A DNA stretch of 34,889 bases, taken from NCBI GenBank assembly GCA_964589365.1, contig CAZPTQ010000026.1:1-34889 (forward strand), in the 5' to 3' direction. The notes beneath the pieces were generated by a model. The model did not search any database. It saw only the letters and a program-made list of their open reading frames with translations, and was not told where the DNA came from. Below, piece by piece: positions 15,958-23,741 of this stretch. The stretch is from M3007 sp964589365 (GTDB lineage: Bacteria; Bacteroidota; Bacteroidia; Chitinophagales; Saprospiraceae). The translations under genes and the position numbers were made by a program. The first letter of the stretch is position 1, and each line of letters starts with the position of its first letter.

Positions 15958-16931
15958 TGACCCTCGCCGATCCATTCTGGCTGTTACTTTTCCTGCCCTT
16001 GGCCTGGCTTGTCTGGCGCGGGCAAGCTGGCATTTCTCTCCGTATGCCGGAACCAAACATCTCAATGGACGACCCCAGTTTTCGTACAAAAATCCGCGGG
16101 AAACTTTCCTGGTTACGTTGGCTCGCATTGGCCTTGCTCGTGATTGCAATGGTGCGGCCACAGCGCAAATGGGAAGAAGAAAAAATTAAAGCCGACGCAC
16201 TTGATATTGTTTTGAGCATGGATATTTCTCCTTCTATGCTCAGCAAAGATTTTGAACCGAACCGACTTTCGGTGGCCAAGCGCGTAGCTGCAGATTTTGT
16301 AGCAAAACGCCCTCACGACCGCCTCGGACTTGTTGCATTCTCTGCCGAAGCATTCACGCAATGTCCCCTCACCACGGATCGTCGCGTGGTACAAACCTTT
16401 ATCAACGAACTCGCCGTGGGTCGTCTCGAAGACGGCACCGCTATCGGTATGGGACTAGCCACGGCAGTTAACCGATTGAAAGACAGTCCTTCGCGAAGTA
16501 AAATAGTGGTACTGCTCACTGACGGGGAAAATAATGCAGGCTATATCGCGCCCCTCAAAGCGGCTGAGATTGCCCAAACCTTGGGAATTCGGGTCTATAC
16601 CGTTGGGATTGGTACGGAAGGGGTGGTCATATCGCCTGCTCAGCGGAATCCTGATGGCTCGTATTCCTTTGCGCCACGGTATATGAAATTCGACACACAA
16701 TTGTTGGAAGAAATCGCGGCGGCTACGGGCGGTAAGTTTTATCGGGCCTTTTCAGAGCACGACTTGGAGGCGATCTACGCAGAAATTGACCAATTGGAAA
16801 AAACAAAAATCGAGGTCAGCACGGTGCGCCGCACCACAGACTATTTCCATTGGTTCATTGGGGCGGCGGTTGTTTTGTTGTTAATAGAAATCTTGGGAAC
16901 CTGGGGGATTTTGCGCTCGGTCACGCCTTAA
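15957..16931 (+). CDS. batA: VWA-domain membrane protein BatA
   Basis: 324 residues. Two N-terminal membrane segments (~5-20 and ~52-66) and one near the C-terminus (~300-320) flank a von Willebrand A domain. The MIDAS is complete: D89-I-S91-P-S93, T161 (DGTAIG) and D189 (LLTDGEN). BatA proteins bind partners through a metal ion and act with MoxR and other Bat proteins at the inner membrane, linked to aerotolerance and stress in Bacteroides. Usual companions batB, batC and batD do not follow; a terminator does. The start overlaps the stop of the preceding gene by one base. Confidence 0.92.
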   Translation: MTLADPFWLLLFLPLAWLVWRGQAGISLRMPEPNISMDDPSFRTKIRGKLSWLRWLALALLVIAMVRPQRKWEEEKIKADALDIVLSMDISPSMLSKDFEPNRLSVAKRVAADFVAKRPHDRLGLVAFSAEAFTQCPLTTDRRVVQTFINELAVGRLEDGTAIGMGLATAVNRLKDSPSRSKIVVLLTDGENNAGYIAPLKAAEIAQTLGIRVYTVGIGTEGVVISPAQRNPDGSYSFAPRYMKFDTQLLEEIAAATGGKFYRAFSEHDLEAIYAEIDQLEKTKIEVSTVRRTTDYFHWFIGAAVVLLLIEILGTWGILRSVTP

Positions 16932-16933
16932 TC

Positions 16934-17009
16934 AAGGTTTAAGTTTAAAGCAACAAGTTCCAAGCAGCATCAGGGCTACTTGGAACTTGTTGTTTTTAAC
17001 TTGAACCTT
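16934..17009. terminator. Bidirectional terminator hairpin between batA and the TPR gene
   Basis: Arms 16934-16967 and 16976-17009 (34 bases, 30 matching) with an 8-base loop and an internal TTTTT/AAA-rich part. It lies between two convergent genes and can serve both strands. Confidence 0.85.
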
Positions 17010-17017
17010 CAAATTGG

Positions 17018-17860
17018 TTACGCCTTCATCAACTTCTCGCATTCCGCCAGCAAAAACTCAGCTTTTGGGCGGAAACGGATATTTGGGTCATTCTCAGAAA
17101 AAGAGCGCTGTAGATAAAGTTTCAGTTCAGGTATCGCGGTTGTGTAGCGTTTTGCATGGAAGAGGCAATCAGCTTTGCGCAAACGTGCCAACCAATAAAT
17201 AGGTTGTACCGCCAGCGAGCGCTCCATGGTATTCTGAAAATCCTGAATGGCACTATCCCACTCATTTTTAAGCATGTTAATCTTGCCCCGGCCAAAGAAA
17301 GGCTCCGGGTTGTGGTTATATATGGCAATGCTTTTGGAGAAGTCGTAGAGGGCGTCGTTGTAGTTTTTGAGTTTGTAATTTACATAGCCCCGGCGTTCAT
17401 AGGCCAGTGCATTGTGTGCATATTTTTCGATGGAATTGGTGAGCGCTTCAGACGCTTGCTCCATGCCTCCTTGTTGTACAAGTTCGCGCCCCCGTAAGTA
17501 TTCTGATACAGAAGCCTTGTCGGTCTTTGGCTCGATCAGGTGTTGGTCAAGTACTTTGCCGTTTGCCACCCACCAGGCGCCTACATTTCCGGCAAGTGCG
17601 TATTGCGCTACTTCGTAAAGCAAGGCGGTAGTGCTGCGCCAGCGCTTTTGAGTGCTCATCAGCGTTTGTTGTGGCACGGTAAGCGTATAGCCTTCTTCGC
17701 TGAAAACCTGTTCTGCCGTGAACAATACATCGGCCTTGAAATAGTTCTCCACACGGGTATTCCAGTGCTTCAATACCATGTCGTAGGTTCTTTGTGAACC
17801 AAATTCGAGACGGCCCCTGAAGACCACCTTTAGCGGTAATGCTTGCTGCTGTATTGTCAT
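17018..17860 (-). CDS. Tetratricopeptide-repeat protein
   Basis: 280 residues from the ATG at 17858-17860 (a longer frame adds 21 residues). Residues 1-60 are beta-rich (LPLKVVFRGRLEFGSQRTYDMVLKHW), the middle is unassigned, and ~130-270 hold at least three TPR units (ALAYERRGYVNYKLKNYNDALYDFSKSIAI, PFFGRGKINMLKNEWDSAIQDFQNTM, YWLARLRKADCLFHAKRYTTAIPELKLYL). TPRs bind other proteins; the partner is unknown. No signal peptide is evident. It follows dnaN on the same strand but with a 393-bp gap, so it is probably transcribed on its own. Confidence 0.8.
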   Translation of the reverse strand: MTIQQQALPLKVVFRGRLEFGSQRTYDMVLKHWNTRVENYFKADVLFTAEQVFSEEGYTLTVPQQTLMSTQKRWRSTTALLYEVAQYALAGNVGAWWVANGKVLDQHLIEPKTDKASVSEYLRGRELVQQGGMEQASEALTNSIEKYAHNALAYERRGYVNYKLKNYNDALYDFSKSIAIYNHNPEPFFGRGKINMLKNEWDSAIQDFQNTMERSLAVQPIYWLARLRKADCLFHAKRYTTAIPELKLYLQRSFSENDPNIRFRPKAEFLLAECEKLMKA

Positions 17861-18253
17861 CCTGCTGCTAATTTTAGTTTGAATAGTTTTCAAATGGCAG
17901 GGTATAACGGCCACAAAAAGCACTCTGAGCGAACACAGATACGCCCAAAAGGAACGGACACAATTTCCTTTTCGACAGGACAGGCAAGATTGTCTTTTCT
18001 GTCGAAAAAGAGGGACGCTGCTTAGGACAACAACATTCTTAGGATGTTGTTGAGTGCAAAAACACGAAATCGTTGAATGATGCCCTTCAAATATGATAGT
18101 CAGGATGAATGCGATTAAAATTCCAGACTTCTAAAAGGGTGCTTTCCCACAAAGAATAACAAAGGTTGCATTTTCTTCTTGACTGAGCAAGATAATGGGT
18201 ATATATTTAAAAAAAACTTTTTGTTTTGCGTTGTTTTAAACAATTGTTGCGGA
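17861..18253. other. Gene-free 393-bp region between dnaN and the TPR gene, with two hairpins
   Basis: No convincing ORF. Two stem-loops stand out: 17969-18008 (TTTTCGACAG/CTGTCGAAAA, with an inner GACA/TGTC) and 18028-18052 (CAACAACAT/ATGTTGTTG, loop of 7). They could be part of a small RNA, of the leader of the TPR gene or terminators of dnaN. On the plus strand, TTGACT and TATATT are 17 bp apart (about 18179-18207), by chance or otherwise resembling a sigma-70 promoter of other phyla; nothing recognisable follows it. Confidence 0.5.
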
Positions 18254-19372
18254 TCAATTATTCAGCATTACGGGCATCACGAGCATTAAAATATCGCGGT
18301 CGGTGCTGTTTTCTTCTACGGGTGTCAAGATGCCAGCTCGGCTGGGACTGCTAAATTCCATCTGTACTTCTTCAGAATCGAGCACGCCGAGCATTTCAGC
18401 AAGAAAGCGGGCGTTGAAAGCGATTTTCATCGGGGCGCCATTGTAGGTGCAAGGAATTTGCTCCGTAGCCTCATTGGAAAAATCAAGGTCTTGTGCGCTC
18501 ACGGTCAGGCTTTTGTCGGTAAGCTCAAAAACCACTTGGTTGGTGGTTTTGTTGGCATAAATGGCGATCCTTTTGAGCGAATTTTGGAAGTCGCTGCGGT
18601 TGGCGGTCATGTTGTTTGGGTTGTCAACAGGGATTACGGCGTTGTAGTCCGGGTAACGCGCGTCAATGAGACGACACACAAGTTTCATGCCCGCGAAAGC
18701 AAAAAAGGCGTTTGCTTTATTAAAAGAGATCGTGACCCCATCGCTGGCAGGAAGGGCGGTTTTGAGCAAATTGAGCGCTTTTTTGGGCACGATGAACGTA
18801 GTGCTGACCTCACCCGCGAGATGGTGGGTACTGTACTTCACGAGTTTGTGCGCATCGGTAGCCACACAGGTCAGTTTATCGTTTTCAATTTGAAAATAGA
18901 CCCCTGTCATTGCAGGTCGAAGTTCATCAGCGGAAGTAGCAAATACCGTATTGTTGATAGCGTCAAGCAAGTATTTGCTGTTGATTTTTACAGTATCCAC
19001 ACTGTCTGGCTCAGGAATATTTGGAAAGTCCTCTCCGTTTTCGCCCGCGAGTTTGTACTTGCCATAGGAGGAAGTAATCTCGATGTTCCAGTTTTCGGGA
19101 TTCACGCTAAAAGTTATGGGCTGTTGCGGAAGGGCTTTTAGCGTGTCTAGCAGGATTTTGGCGGGCACGGCCACGGAGAAATTGTCGTCAGCCAACACTT
19201 CAATAGTCGTGGCAATGCTTGTTTCCAGGTCGGTGGCAGCGATGGTCAGTTTTTTATCTTCGATTTTGAAAAGGAAATCCTCCAAGATGGGCAACACGGG
19301 GTTGGAGCCGATGGCGCCGTTGGCAATTTGGATTTGCTTGAGGAGTTCGGAAGAAGAGACGCTAAATTTCAT
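18254..19372 (-). CDS. dnaN: DNA polymerase III sliding clamp, beta subunit
   Basis: 372 residues, standard for the family, from the ATG at 19370-19372 (MKFSVSSSELLKQIQIANGAIGSNPVLPILEDFLF). The three-domain clamp is recognisable from ELRPAMTGVYFQ, ATDAHKLVKYS and the C-terminal LMLVMPVML, the hydrophobic end that forms part of the peptide-binding pocket. It forms the ring that holds the replicase on DNA and is loaded by a complex that includes the holB product. It is not next to dnaA here, which is common in Bacteroidota. A possible -7 box (TACTTTTG, 19449-19442 minus) precedes it. Confidence 0.97.
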   Translation of the reverse strand: MKFSVSSSELLKQIQIANGAIGSNPVLPILEDFLFKIEDKKLTIAATDLETSIATTIEVLADDNFSVAVPAKILLDTLKALPQQPITFSVNPENWNIEITSSYGKYKLAGENGEDFPNIPEPDSVDTVKINSKYLLDAINNTVFATSADELRPAMTGVYFQIENDKLTCVATDAHKLVKYSTHHLAGEVSTTFIVPKKALNLLKTALPASDGVTISFNKANAFFAFAGMKLVCRLIDARYPDYNAVIPVDNPNNMTANRSDFQNSLKRIAIYANKTTNQVVFELTDKSLTVSAQDLDFSNEATEQIPCTYNGAPMKIAFNARFLAEMLGVLDSEEVQMEFSSPSRAGILTPVEENSTDRDILMLVMPVMLNN

Positions 19373-19441
19373 CAAAATGCAGTGTTTGAGTTTGGGGAGC
19401 CTTGAGCGTGGGAATGCTGTATGGCAACTCCAATGTGTCAG

Positions 19442-19449
19442 CAAAAGTA
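19442..19449 (-). promoter_or_regulatory. Possible -7 box of dnaN
   Basis: TACTTTTG on the minus strand, about 70 bp before the dnaN ATG; no TTG at the proper distance was found, so the call is weak. Confidence 0.35.
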
Positions 19450-19488
19450 GCGGTTTGTAGCGGGCTATTTTTTAAAGAAATTAACAAA

Positions 19489-19519
19489 TTGTGGAAAAAA
19501 CGAGGAAAATCTACCTTTG
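19489..19519 (+). promoter_or_regulatory. Promoter of the M16-like gene
   Basis: TTG at 19489-19491 and TACCTTTG at 19512-19519 are 20 bp apart, a good Bacteroidota -33/-7 pair. The leader would be about 95 bases. Confidence 0.65.
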
Positions 19520-19622
19520 CTCTCTTTTTCGAGCGCGGGTTTTCTAGGAGTTTGGTGCTGAAGCAGTAAACTTAAACACGCTTTGCTCCAATAACGCCAG
19601 AAATAAACACAAACACTCAAAA

Positions 19623-20906
19623 ATGCTCAACCGCAAATCTGCCCCTGAGATATATCAAGTGAGCCATCTCACGCTACCGCACCCAATACTAAGGATACTC
19701 GACAACGGCATTCAGGTGTATGTGCTTGACTATCCAGGACAGGAGATCGTGAAAGTGGAGGCGGTGTTCCGCGTTGGAAGGGCAGAGGAAGAAAAAAGGC
19801 TGGCATCGCGTGCTACCGCAAGGCTTTTGCGGGATGGCACCTTGAAAAAATCGGGAGCAGAGATCGCAGAACACCTTGATTTCTACGGGGCTTCGCTTAC
19901 GGTGCCCAGCAATTTGGACACCTCGAGTTTTGTGCTTTTTTCCTTAAAAAAATATGCCCACGAGGTTATCCCAACCTTTGCAGAAATGCTCCAGTCGCCG
20001 TCGTTTCCAGAAGACGAACTTGAGAACTTTCGTCGAACAAGTATTCAGGAACTGATGGTGGAGCTCGAAAAAGGGGAGACCGTGGCGTATCGTAAAGTGA
20101 CAGAACTGATTTTTGGAGAACAACACCCCTACGGTTACAACTCCATGCCAGAAGACTACGAAGCCATTCAGCGGGCCGACATACAGCATTTTTTCAACAC
20201 ATGGTACACGCCCGACAATTGCACCCTTTTTGCTAGTGGTCGTATTGACGATGAGATTCTAACGATGCTAAACCAGCATTTCGGCACTCAGAAAAGGGCA
20301 CATTCCGCTAAGACAGGACAAACAGGCCATCCTGAGCTTTTCAACCTGATCCGCAAGCCATCCTCCGTCCGTATTTCGCTCCCAAACTCCCTCCAATCCG
20401 CGATCAAAATCGGGCGCAAGCTTTTTGACCGAAACCACCCTGATTTCAATGGATTGGTGGTGTTGAATACCGTATTAGGCGGTTACTTCGGTTCACGACT
20501 GATGACCAATATTCGCGAAAAAAAGGGCTACACCTACAACATCTACTCTACAGTAGACGCTTATTTGAGCGATGGCTGTCTCTACATCGCTTCGGAGGTC
20601 AGCCCTGAAAAATCAGCCAGCACCGTACGCGCTATTTTCAGAGAAATGAAAAAACTGCGCGACAATCCGGTACCGGAAGAAGAGCTCAGTATGGTGCGAA
20701 ATTATATCCTGGGGATGTTGCTCAACGGCTTGGATGGACCAATTAATAGTTCCGACATGGTACGAAACCAGATTGTGGAGAACCAATCTCCCGAAAAATT
20801 TGAGGCGCTGGTACAGACCATCCGCAGCATTTCTGCCGAAGAACTACAAGATTTGGCACAGCAGTATTTGCAACCGAATGATTTTTGGGTGGTTACAGTA
20901 GGGTAA
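19623..20906 (+). CDS. M16-family (pitrilysin-like) protein without the zinc site
   Basis: 427 residues with the M16 layout: N-terminal domain (LDNGIQVYVLDYPGQEIVKVEAVFRVGRAEE), a long helix region and a C-terminal domain with VVLNTVLGGYFGSRLMTNIREKKGYTYNIYS (R and Y of the M16 C-terminal signature). In place of the HxxEH zinc motif it has R63-A-T-A-R67, so it cannot bind zinc in the usual way. Such subunits work as the non-catalytic half of a heterodimer with an HxxEH partner. In many Bacteroidota the partner gene is adjacent; here dnaN and mreB flank it. Confidence 0.88.
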   Translation: MLNRKSAPEIYQVSHLTLPHPILRILDNGIQVYVLDYPGQEIVKVEAVFRVGRAEEEKRLASRATARLLRDGTLKKSGAEIAEHLDFYGASLTVPSNLDTSSFVLFSLKKYAHEVIPTFAEMLQSPSFPEDELENFRRTSIQELMVELEKGETVAYRKVTELIFGEQHPYGYNSMPEDYEAIQRADIQHFFNTWYTPDNCTLFASGRIDDEILTMLNQHFGTQKRAHSAKTGQTGHPELFNLIRKPSSVRISLPNSLQSAIKIGRKLFDRNHPDFNGLVVLNTVLGGYFGSRLMTNIREKKGYTYNIYSTVDAYLSDGCLYIASEVSPEKSASTVRAIFREMKKLRDNPVPEEELSMVRNYILGMLLNGLDGPINSSDMVRNQIVENQSPEKFEALVQTIRSISAEELQDLAQQYLQPNDFWVVTVG

Positions 20907-21135
20907 GTTGCCAATTGGAAAATGGGAAATAGGCAAATTGTACCTTGGATTGCGAATGATTGACAGCACAGAGATTGCTTTTTACCCATAAAGCCTAATC
21001 CAACACCTTTGTTCAACATTCAAAATCAAAGGATCATAAATTTTTTTGGGAATAAAATCCGCGAAAACCTGCGTAGTTTTGCGCACTTTTTTGTCCAAAT
21101 CCGATTCGATTCACAAATTCAAATAGCCCAATACT
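20907..21135. other. 229-bp intergenic region before mreB with a mirrored heptad segment
   Basis: Right after the M16 stop comes a G/A-rich stretch of 7-base words (TTGCCAA, TTGGAAA, ATGGGAA, ATAGGCA; 20907-20940), the reverse complement of the G-poor type found before starts. Further on, CCAACACCTTTGTTCAA (near 21001) recurs imperfectly as CCAATACTTTGTTCAA at the mreB start, about 130 bp apart; both contain a TTTG box. No ORF or RNA gene is seen. Confidence 0.5.
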
Positions 21136-22170
21136 TTGTTCAATCTCTTTAAATTCTTTAAACAAGAACTCGCCGTTGACCTTGGCACGGCCAATACGCT
21201 CATCATGGTTGACGACCAAGTGGTAGTAGATGAGCCTTCTATCGTGGCTATGGATCGTGCAACCAAACAAACCATCGCAGTGGGCCACCGGGCCATGCAG
21301 ATGCACGAAAAAACACACGAAAACATCAAGACTGTGCGCCCGCTCAAAGATGGTGTAATCGCCGACTTTCAGGCAGCAGAGGCCATGATACAGGGAATGA
21401 TAAAAATGGTAGGCCGTCGCAGAAACATGTTCAGCCATCTAAAAATGGTGATTTGTATTCCCAGCGGCATCACCGAAGTAGAAAAACGCGCCGTATTTGA
21501 TTCGGCTGACCACGTAGACAGCAAGGAAACTTATCTAATACATGAGCCAATGGCAGCCGCGCTGGGAATCGGCCTCAATATTGAGGAGCCTATTGGCAAC
21601 ATGATTATTGACATTGGCGGCGGCACTACAGAGATTGCTGTCATCGCGCTTTCGGGCATCGTATGCGACCAAAGCATTCGCATTGCGGGCGACGAACTGA
21701 CGAACGACATAATGAACTACATGAAGCGCGAGCACAACATTCTCATTGGCGAGCGCACGGCTGAACAGATAAAAATTCATGTTGGTTCTGCATTGCACGA
21801 ACTAGACAACCCGCCACCAGATTATGCCGTGAATGGCCGCGACCTTATGACTGGCATCCCGAAACAAATTAAAATAGGCTACCAAGAAGTAGCCTATGCG
21901 CTTGATAAAAGCATCAGCAAAATCGAAGACGCTGTGCTCCGAGCACTTGAACTCACACCGCCCGAATTGGCTTCCGATATTTATAAAACCGGGCTTTACC
22001 TCACCGGCGGCGGAGCACTCCTGCGCGGATTGGACAAGCGGCTGGAGTCCAAAACCAAGTTGAATGTCCATGTCGCCGACGACCCACTTCGTGCTGTAGT
22101 GCGTGGCACTGGTATGGCACTGCGAAACACCCAACAGTATTCATTTTTGATTGACCGCAAAAGTGTCTAA
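21136..22170 (+). CDS. mreB: Rod-shape-determining actin homologue MreB
   Basis: 344 residues. The start is the TTG at 21136: an in-frame stop lies at 21124-21126 and the protein begins as expected for the family (MFNLFKFFKQELAVDLGTANT, amphipathic membrane-binding helix then phosphate 1 loop). Other ATPase motifs: IGNMIIDIGGGTTEIAVI (phosphate 2) and LTGGGALLRGLDKRL (adenosine). It polymerises under the membrane and guides lateral wall synthesis. It heads mreB-mreC-mreD-mrdA. The 132-bp gap to mreC is filled by an inverted heptad repeat. Confidence 0.97.
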   Translation: MFNLFKFFKQELAVDLGTANTLIMVDDQVVVDEPSIVAMDRATKQTIAVGHRAMQMHEKTHENIKTVRPLKDGVIADFQAAEAMIQGMIKMVGRRRNMFSHLKMVICIPSGITEVEKRAVFDSADHVDSKETYLIHEPMAAALGIGLNIEEPIGNMIIDIGGGTTEIAVIALSGIVCDQSIRIAGDELTNDIMNYMKREHNILIGERTAEQIKIHVGSALHELDNPPPDYAVNGRDLMTGIPKQIKIGYQEVAYALDKSISKIEDAVLRALELTPPELASDIYKTGLYLTGGGALLRGLDKRLESKTKLNVHVADDPLRAVVRGTGMALRNTQQYSFLIDRKSV

Positions 22171-22174
22171 TTTA

Positions 22175-22298
22175 ACTATAATGTATGATGTATGAACTTC
22201 GATGTATGAGATAAACCGGAGCATTTCTATCGTTTTCCGCTCAGTATTTAGTTCATACATCATAAACATCATAGTTCATACATCATACATCATAGTTC
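22175..22298. repeat. Intergenic inverted repeat with 7-base periodicity (mreB / mreC)
   Basis: The left arm (22175-22211) begins 4 bases after the mreB stop; the right arm (22250-22298) ends 4 bases before the mreC ATG. Over 25 bases, 24 match as inverted copies. The right arm consists of ACATCAT and AGTTCAT words in tandem with few G. The same layout is seen at 3574-3660 and 31736-31805, with other words. Confidence 0.85.
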
Positions 22299-22302
22299 TC
22301 CT

Positions 22303-23190
22303 ATGGGCAAGCTTCTTCAACTTCTGCTTCGCAATGGTGGTTTTGTCACCTTTCTGTTGGTAGAGATTGGATGCTTTGCTATCATGGTGAATTTCGAGAC
22401 CCGTCACAAGGAGATTTGGGCAAACACGACTGGAATTTTTGGTGGTCGCGCGCTTGAAAAACGACAAATAGCTGCCGACTACTTTAGTCTATATGAAACA
22501 GCCGACAGTCTTGCGCACATAGTAGATAGCCTGCAAGCCCGCCTCTCGAATGCCAGACAAATGCAAGTTTCCATCCGCGACACGTTTTTTCTTGTCAATT
22601 ATGATTCCCTTTCGAAAACGGACACCGTACGTCGCAAAACCGTTCGCCCGCAATACGAATTTATTACAGCAAAATCCATTAAAAACGCCATCGCTGGAAC
22701 GAACAATTGGTTGATAATCAATAGAGGTAGTACAGACGGCATTCAACCAGATATGGCGGTGGTCAGCCCAGAAGGCATAGTGGGCATTGTACGCCATGTG
22801 GGTACAAACTTCTCTTTGGTTATGTCGGTATTACACAGGCAAGCCAAAATATCGGTGGCATTGCCCAATCAGAAAAACGCGTTTGGTTCTCTAATCTGGG
22901 AAGGCGGAGATCCAGAAGAGATGACCCTGCGTTACATCCCTCAGCACTTCGTTGTCAAGAAAGGCGAACCAGTTGTGACGAGCGGATATTCCCTGATGTT
23001 TCCTCAGGGCCATCCTGTTGGCATAGTGAAAGACTTGCCAAAATCGGACCCTGAAAACCCATACTTTTTAGAGATAAAAGTAAGCCTCAGCCAAGACATG
23101 GCAACGGTTCGCGAAGTTGCGGTAGTACGCAATCTCTTTAAAGCAGAACTTGACAGCCTACAACTCAAAATCAGCATCAATGAACGGTAG
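22303..23190 (+). CDS. mreC: Rod-shape-determining protein MreC
   Basis: 295 residues. One N-terminal membrane helix (~10-30, GGFVTFLLVEIGCFAIMV), a coiled-coil part (~60-90) and the beta-barrel periplasmic domain with NNWLIINRGSTDGIQPDMAVVSPEGIVGIV, SLVMSVLHRQAKISVAL and GEPVVTSGYSLMFPQGHPVGIV. It links MreB and MreD to the PBP2 transpeptidase. The ATG at 22303 follows a heptad leader. It overlaps mreD by 11 bp. Confidence 0.95.
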   Translation: MGKLLQLLLRNGGFVTFLLVEIGCFAIMVNFETRHKEIWANTTGIFGGRALEKRQIAADYFSLYETADSLAHIVDSLQARLSNARQMQVSIRDTFFLVNYDSLSKTDTVRRKTVRPQYEFITAKSIKNAIAGTNNWLIINRGSTDGIQPDMAVVSPEGIVGIVRHVGTNFSLVMSVLHRQAKISVALPNQKNAFGSLIWEGGDPEEMTLRYIPQHFVVKKGEPVVTSGYSLMFPQGHPVGIVKDLPKSDPENPYFLEIKVSLSQDMATVREVAVVRNLFKAELDSLQLKISINER

Positions 23191-23701
23191 CAACATCACG
23201 CCTAATATCATGCGGTTTATAGGTTTGGTGGCGGTTCAGGTGCTGCTGCTCAATCAAATGACAAACACAGTGGGTGAGTATTTCAACGTGCTGCTCTACC
23301 CGCTTTTTATCCTTTTTTTGCCCTTGCAACTGCCTACGCCCTATGTGGTTTTGTTGGGATTTGCAGTAGGTTTTGCCGTAGACGCGGCCTTGGGTACTTG
23401 GGGGGTGCATGCGAGCGCAGGGGCATTCAGCGGGGTAATGCGAGGTGTTGCTTTCTTCCCTTTTGCGCCGAAGGGTGGGTTTTCTGCCAAAGATCCAATT
23501 TTTGCCCCTGCCCATATGGGTTGGCAAACCTTCCTTCAAGGAACTGCACTCTTCATGGCATTCCACATTTTATGGTATTTTACGTTTAGTTATTTTGCTC
23601 CGGTTTTTGGATGGGAGATTATGACAAAAACCGTGACATCATGGATATTCACTATGATATTTGTGCCGCTTTACGTAGCTATGTTCAACCCGAAGAAATA
23701 A
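23180..23701 (+). CDS. mreD: Rod-shape-determining protein MreD
   Basis: 173 residues from the ATG at 23180, which overlaps the mreC stop by 11 bp; the frame could start 10 codons earlier, but the overlap favours this ATG. It is a membrane protein with about five hydrophobic segments (IMRFIGLVAVQVLLLNQ, LLYPLFILFLPLQLP, YVVLLGFAVGFAVDAALG, ALFMAFHILWYFTF, SWIFTMIFVPLYVAMF), the usual MreD shape. It belongs to the elongasome in the inner membrane. Identification rests on hydrophobicity and its place between mreC and mrdA more than on sequence motifs. Confidence 0.9.
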   Translation: MNGSNITPNIMRFIGLVAVQVLLLNQMTNTVGEYFNVLLYPLFILFLPLQLPTPYVVLLGFAVGFAVDAALGTWGVHASAGAFSGVMRGVAFFPFAPKGGFSAKDPIFAPAHMGWQTFLQGTALFMAFHILWYFTFSYFAPVFGWEIMTKTVTSWIFTMIFVPLYVAMFNPKK

Positions 23702-23709
23702 TGGTTAAT

Positions 23710-23741
23710 AGTCAACTACCAAAAGTCAAAAGTCCTTTAGC
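23710..23741 (+). repeat. Heptad leader repeat before mrdA
   Basis: In the 40-bp gap before the PBP2 start the words AGTCAAC, TACCAAA, AGTCAAA and AGTCCTT follow each other, then TAGC and the ATG. Weaker than the other leaders. Confidence 0.5.

Noticed and set aside
18179..18207. Sigma-70-like promoter TTGACT-17 bp-TATATT
   Set aside because: Not the promoter type of this phylum, lies in an A/T-rich stretch and leads to no gene; kept only as a remark.
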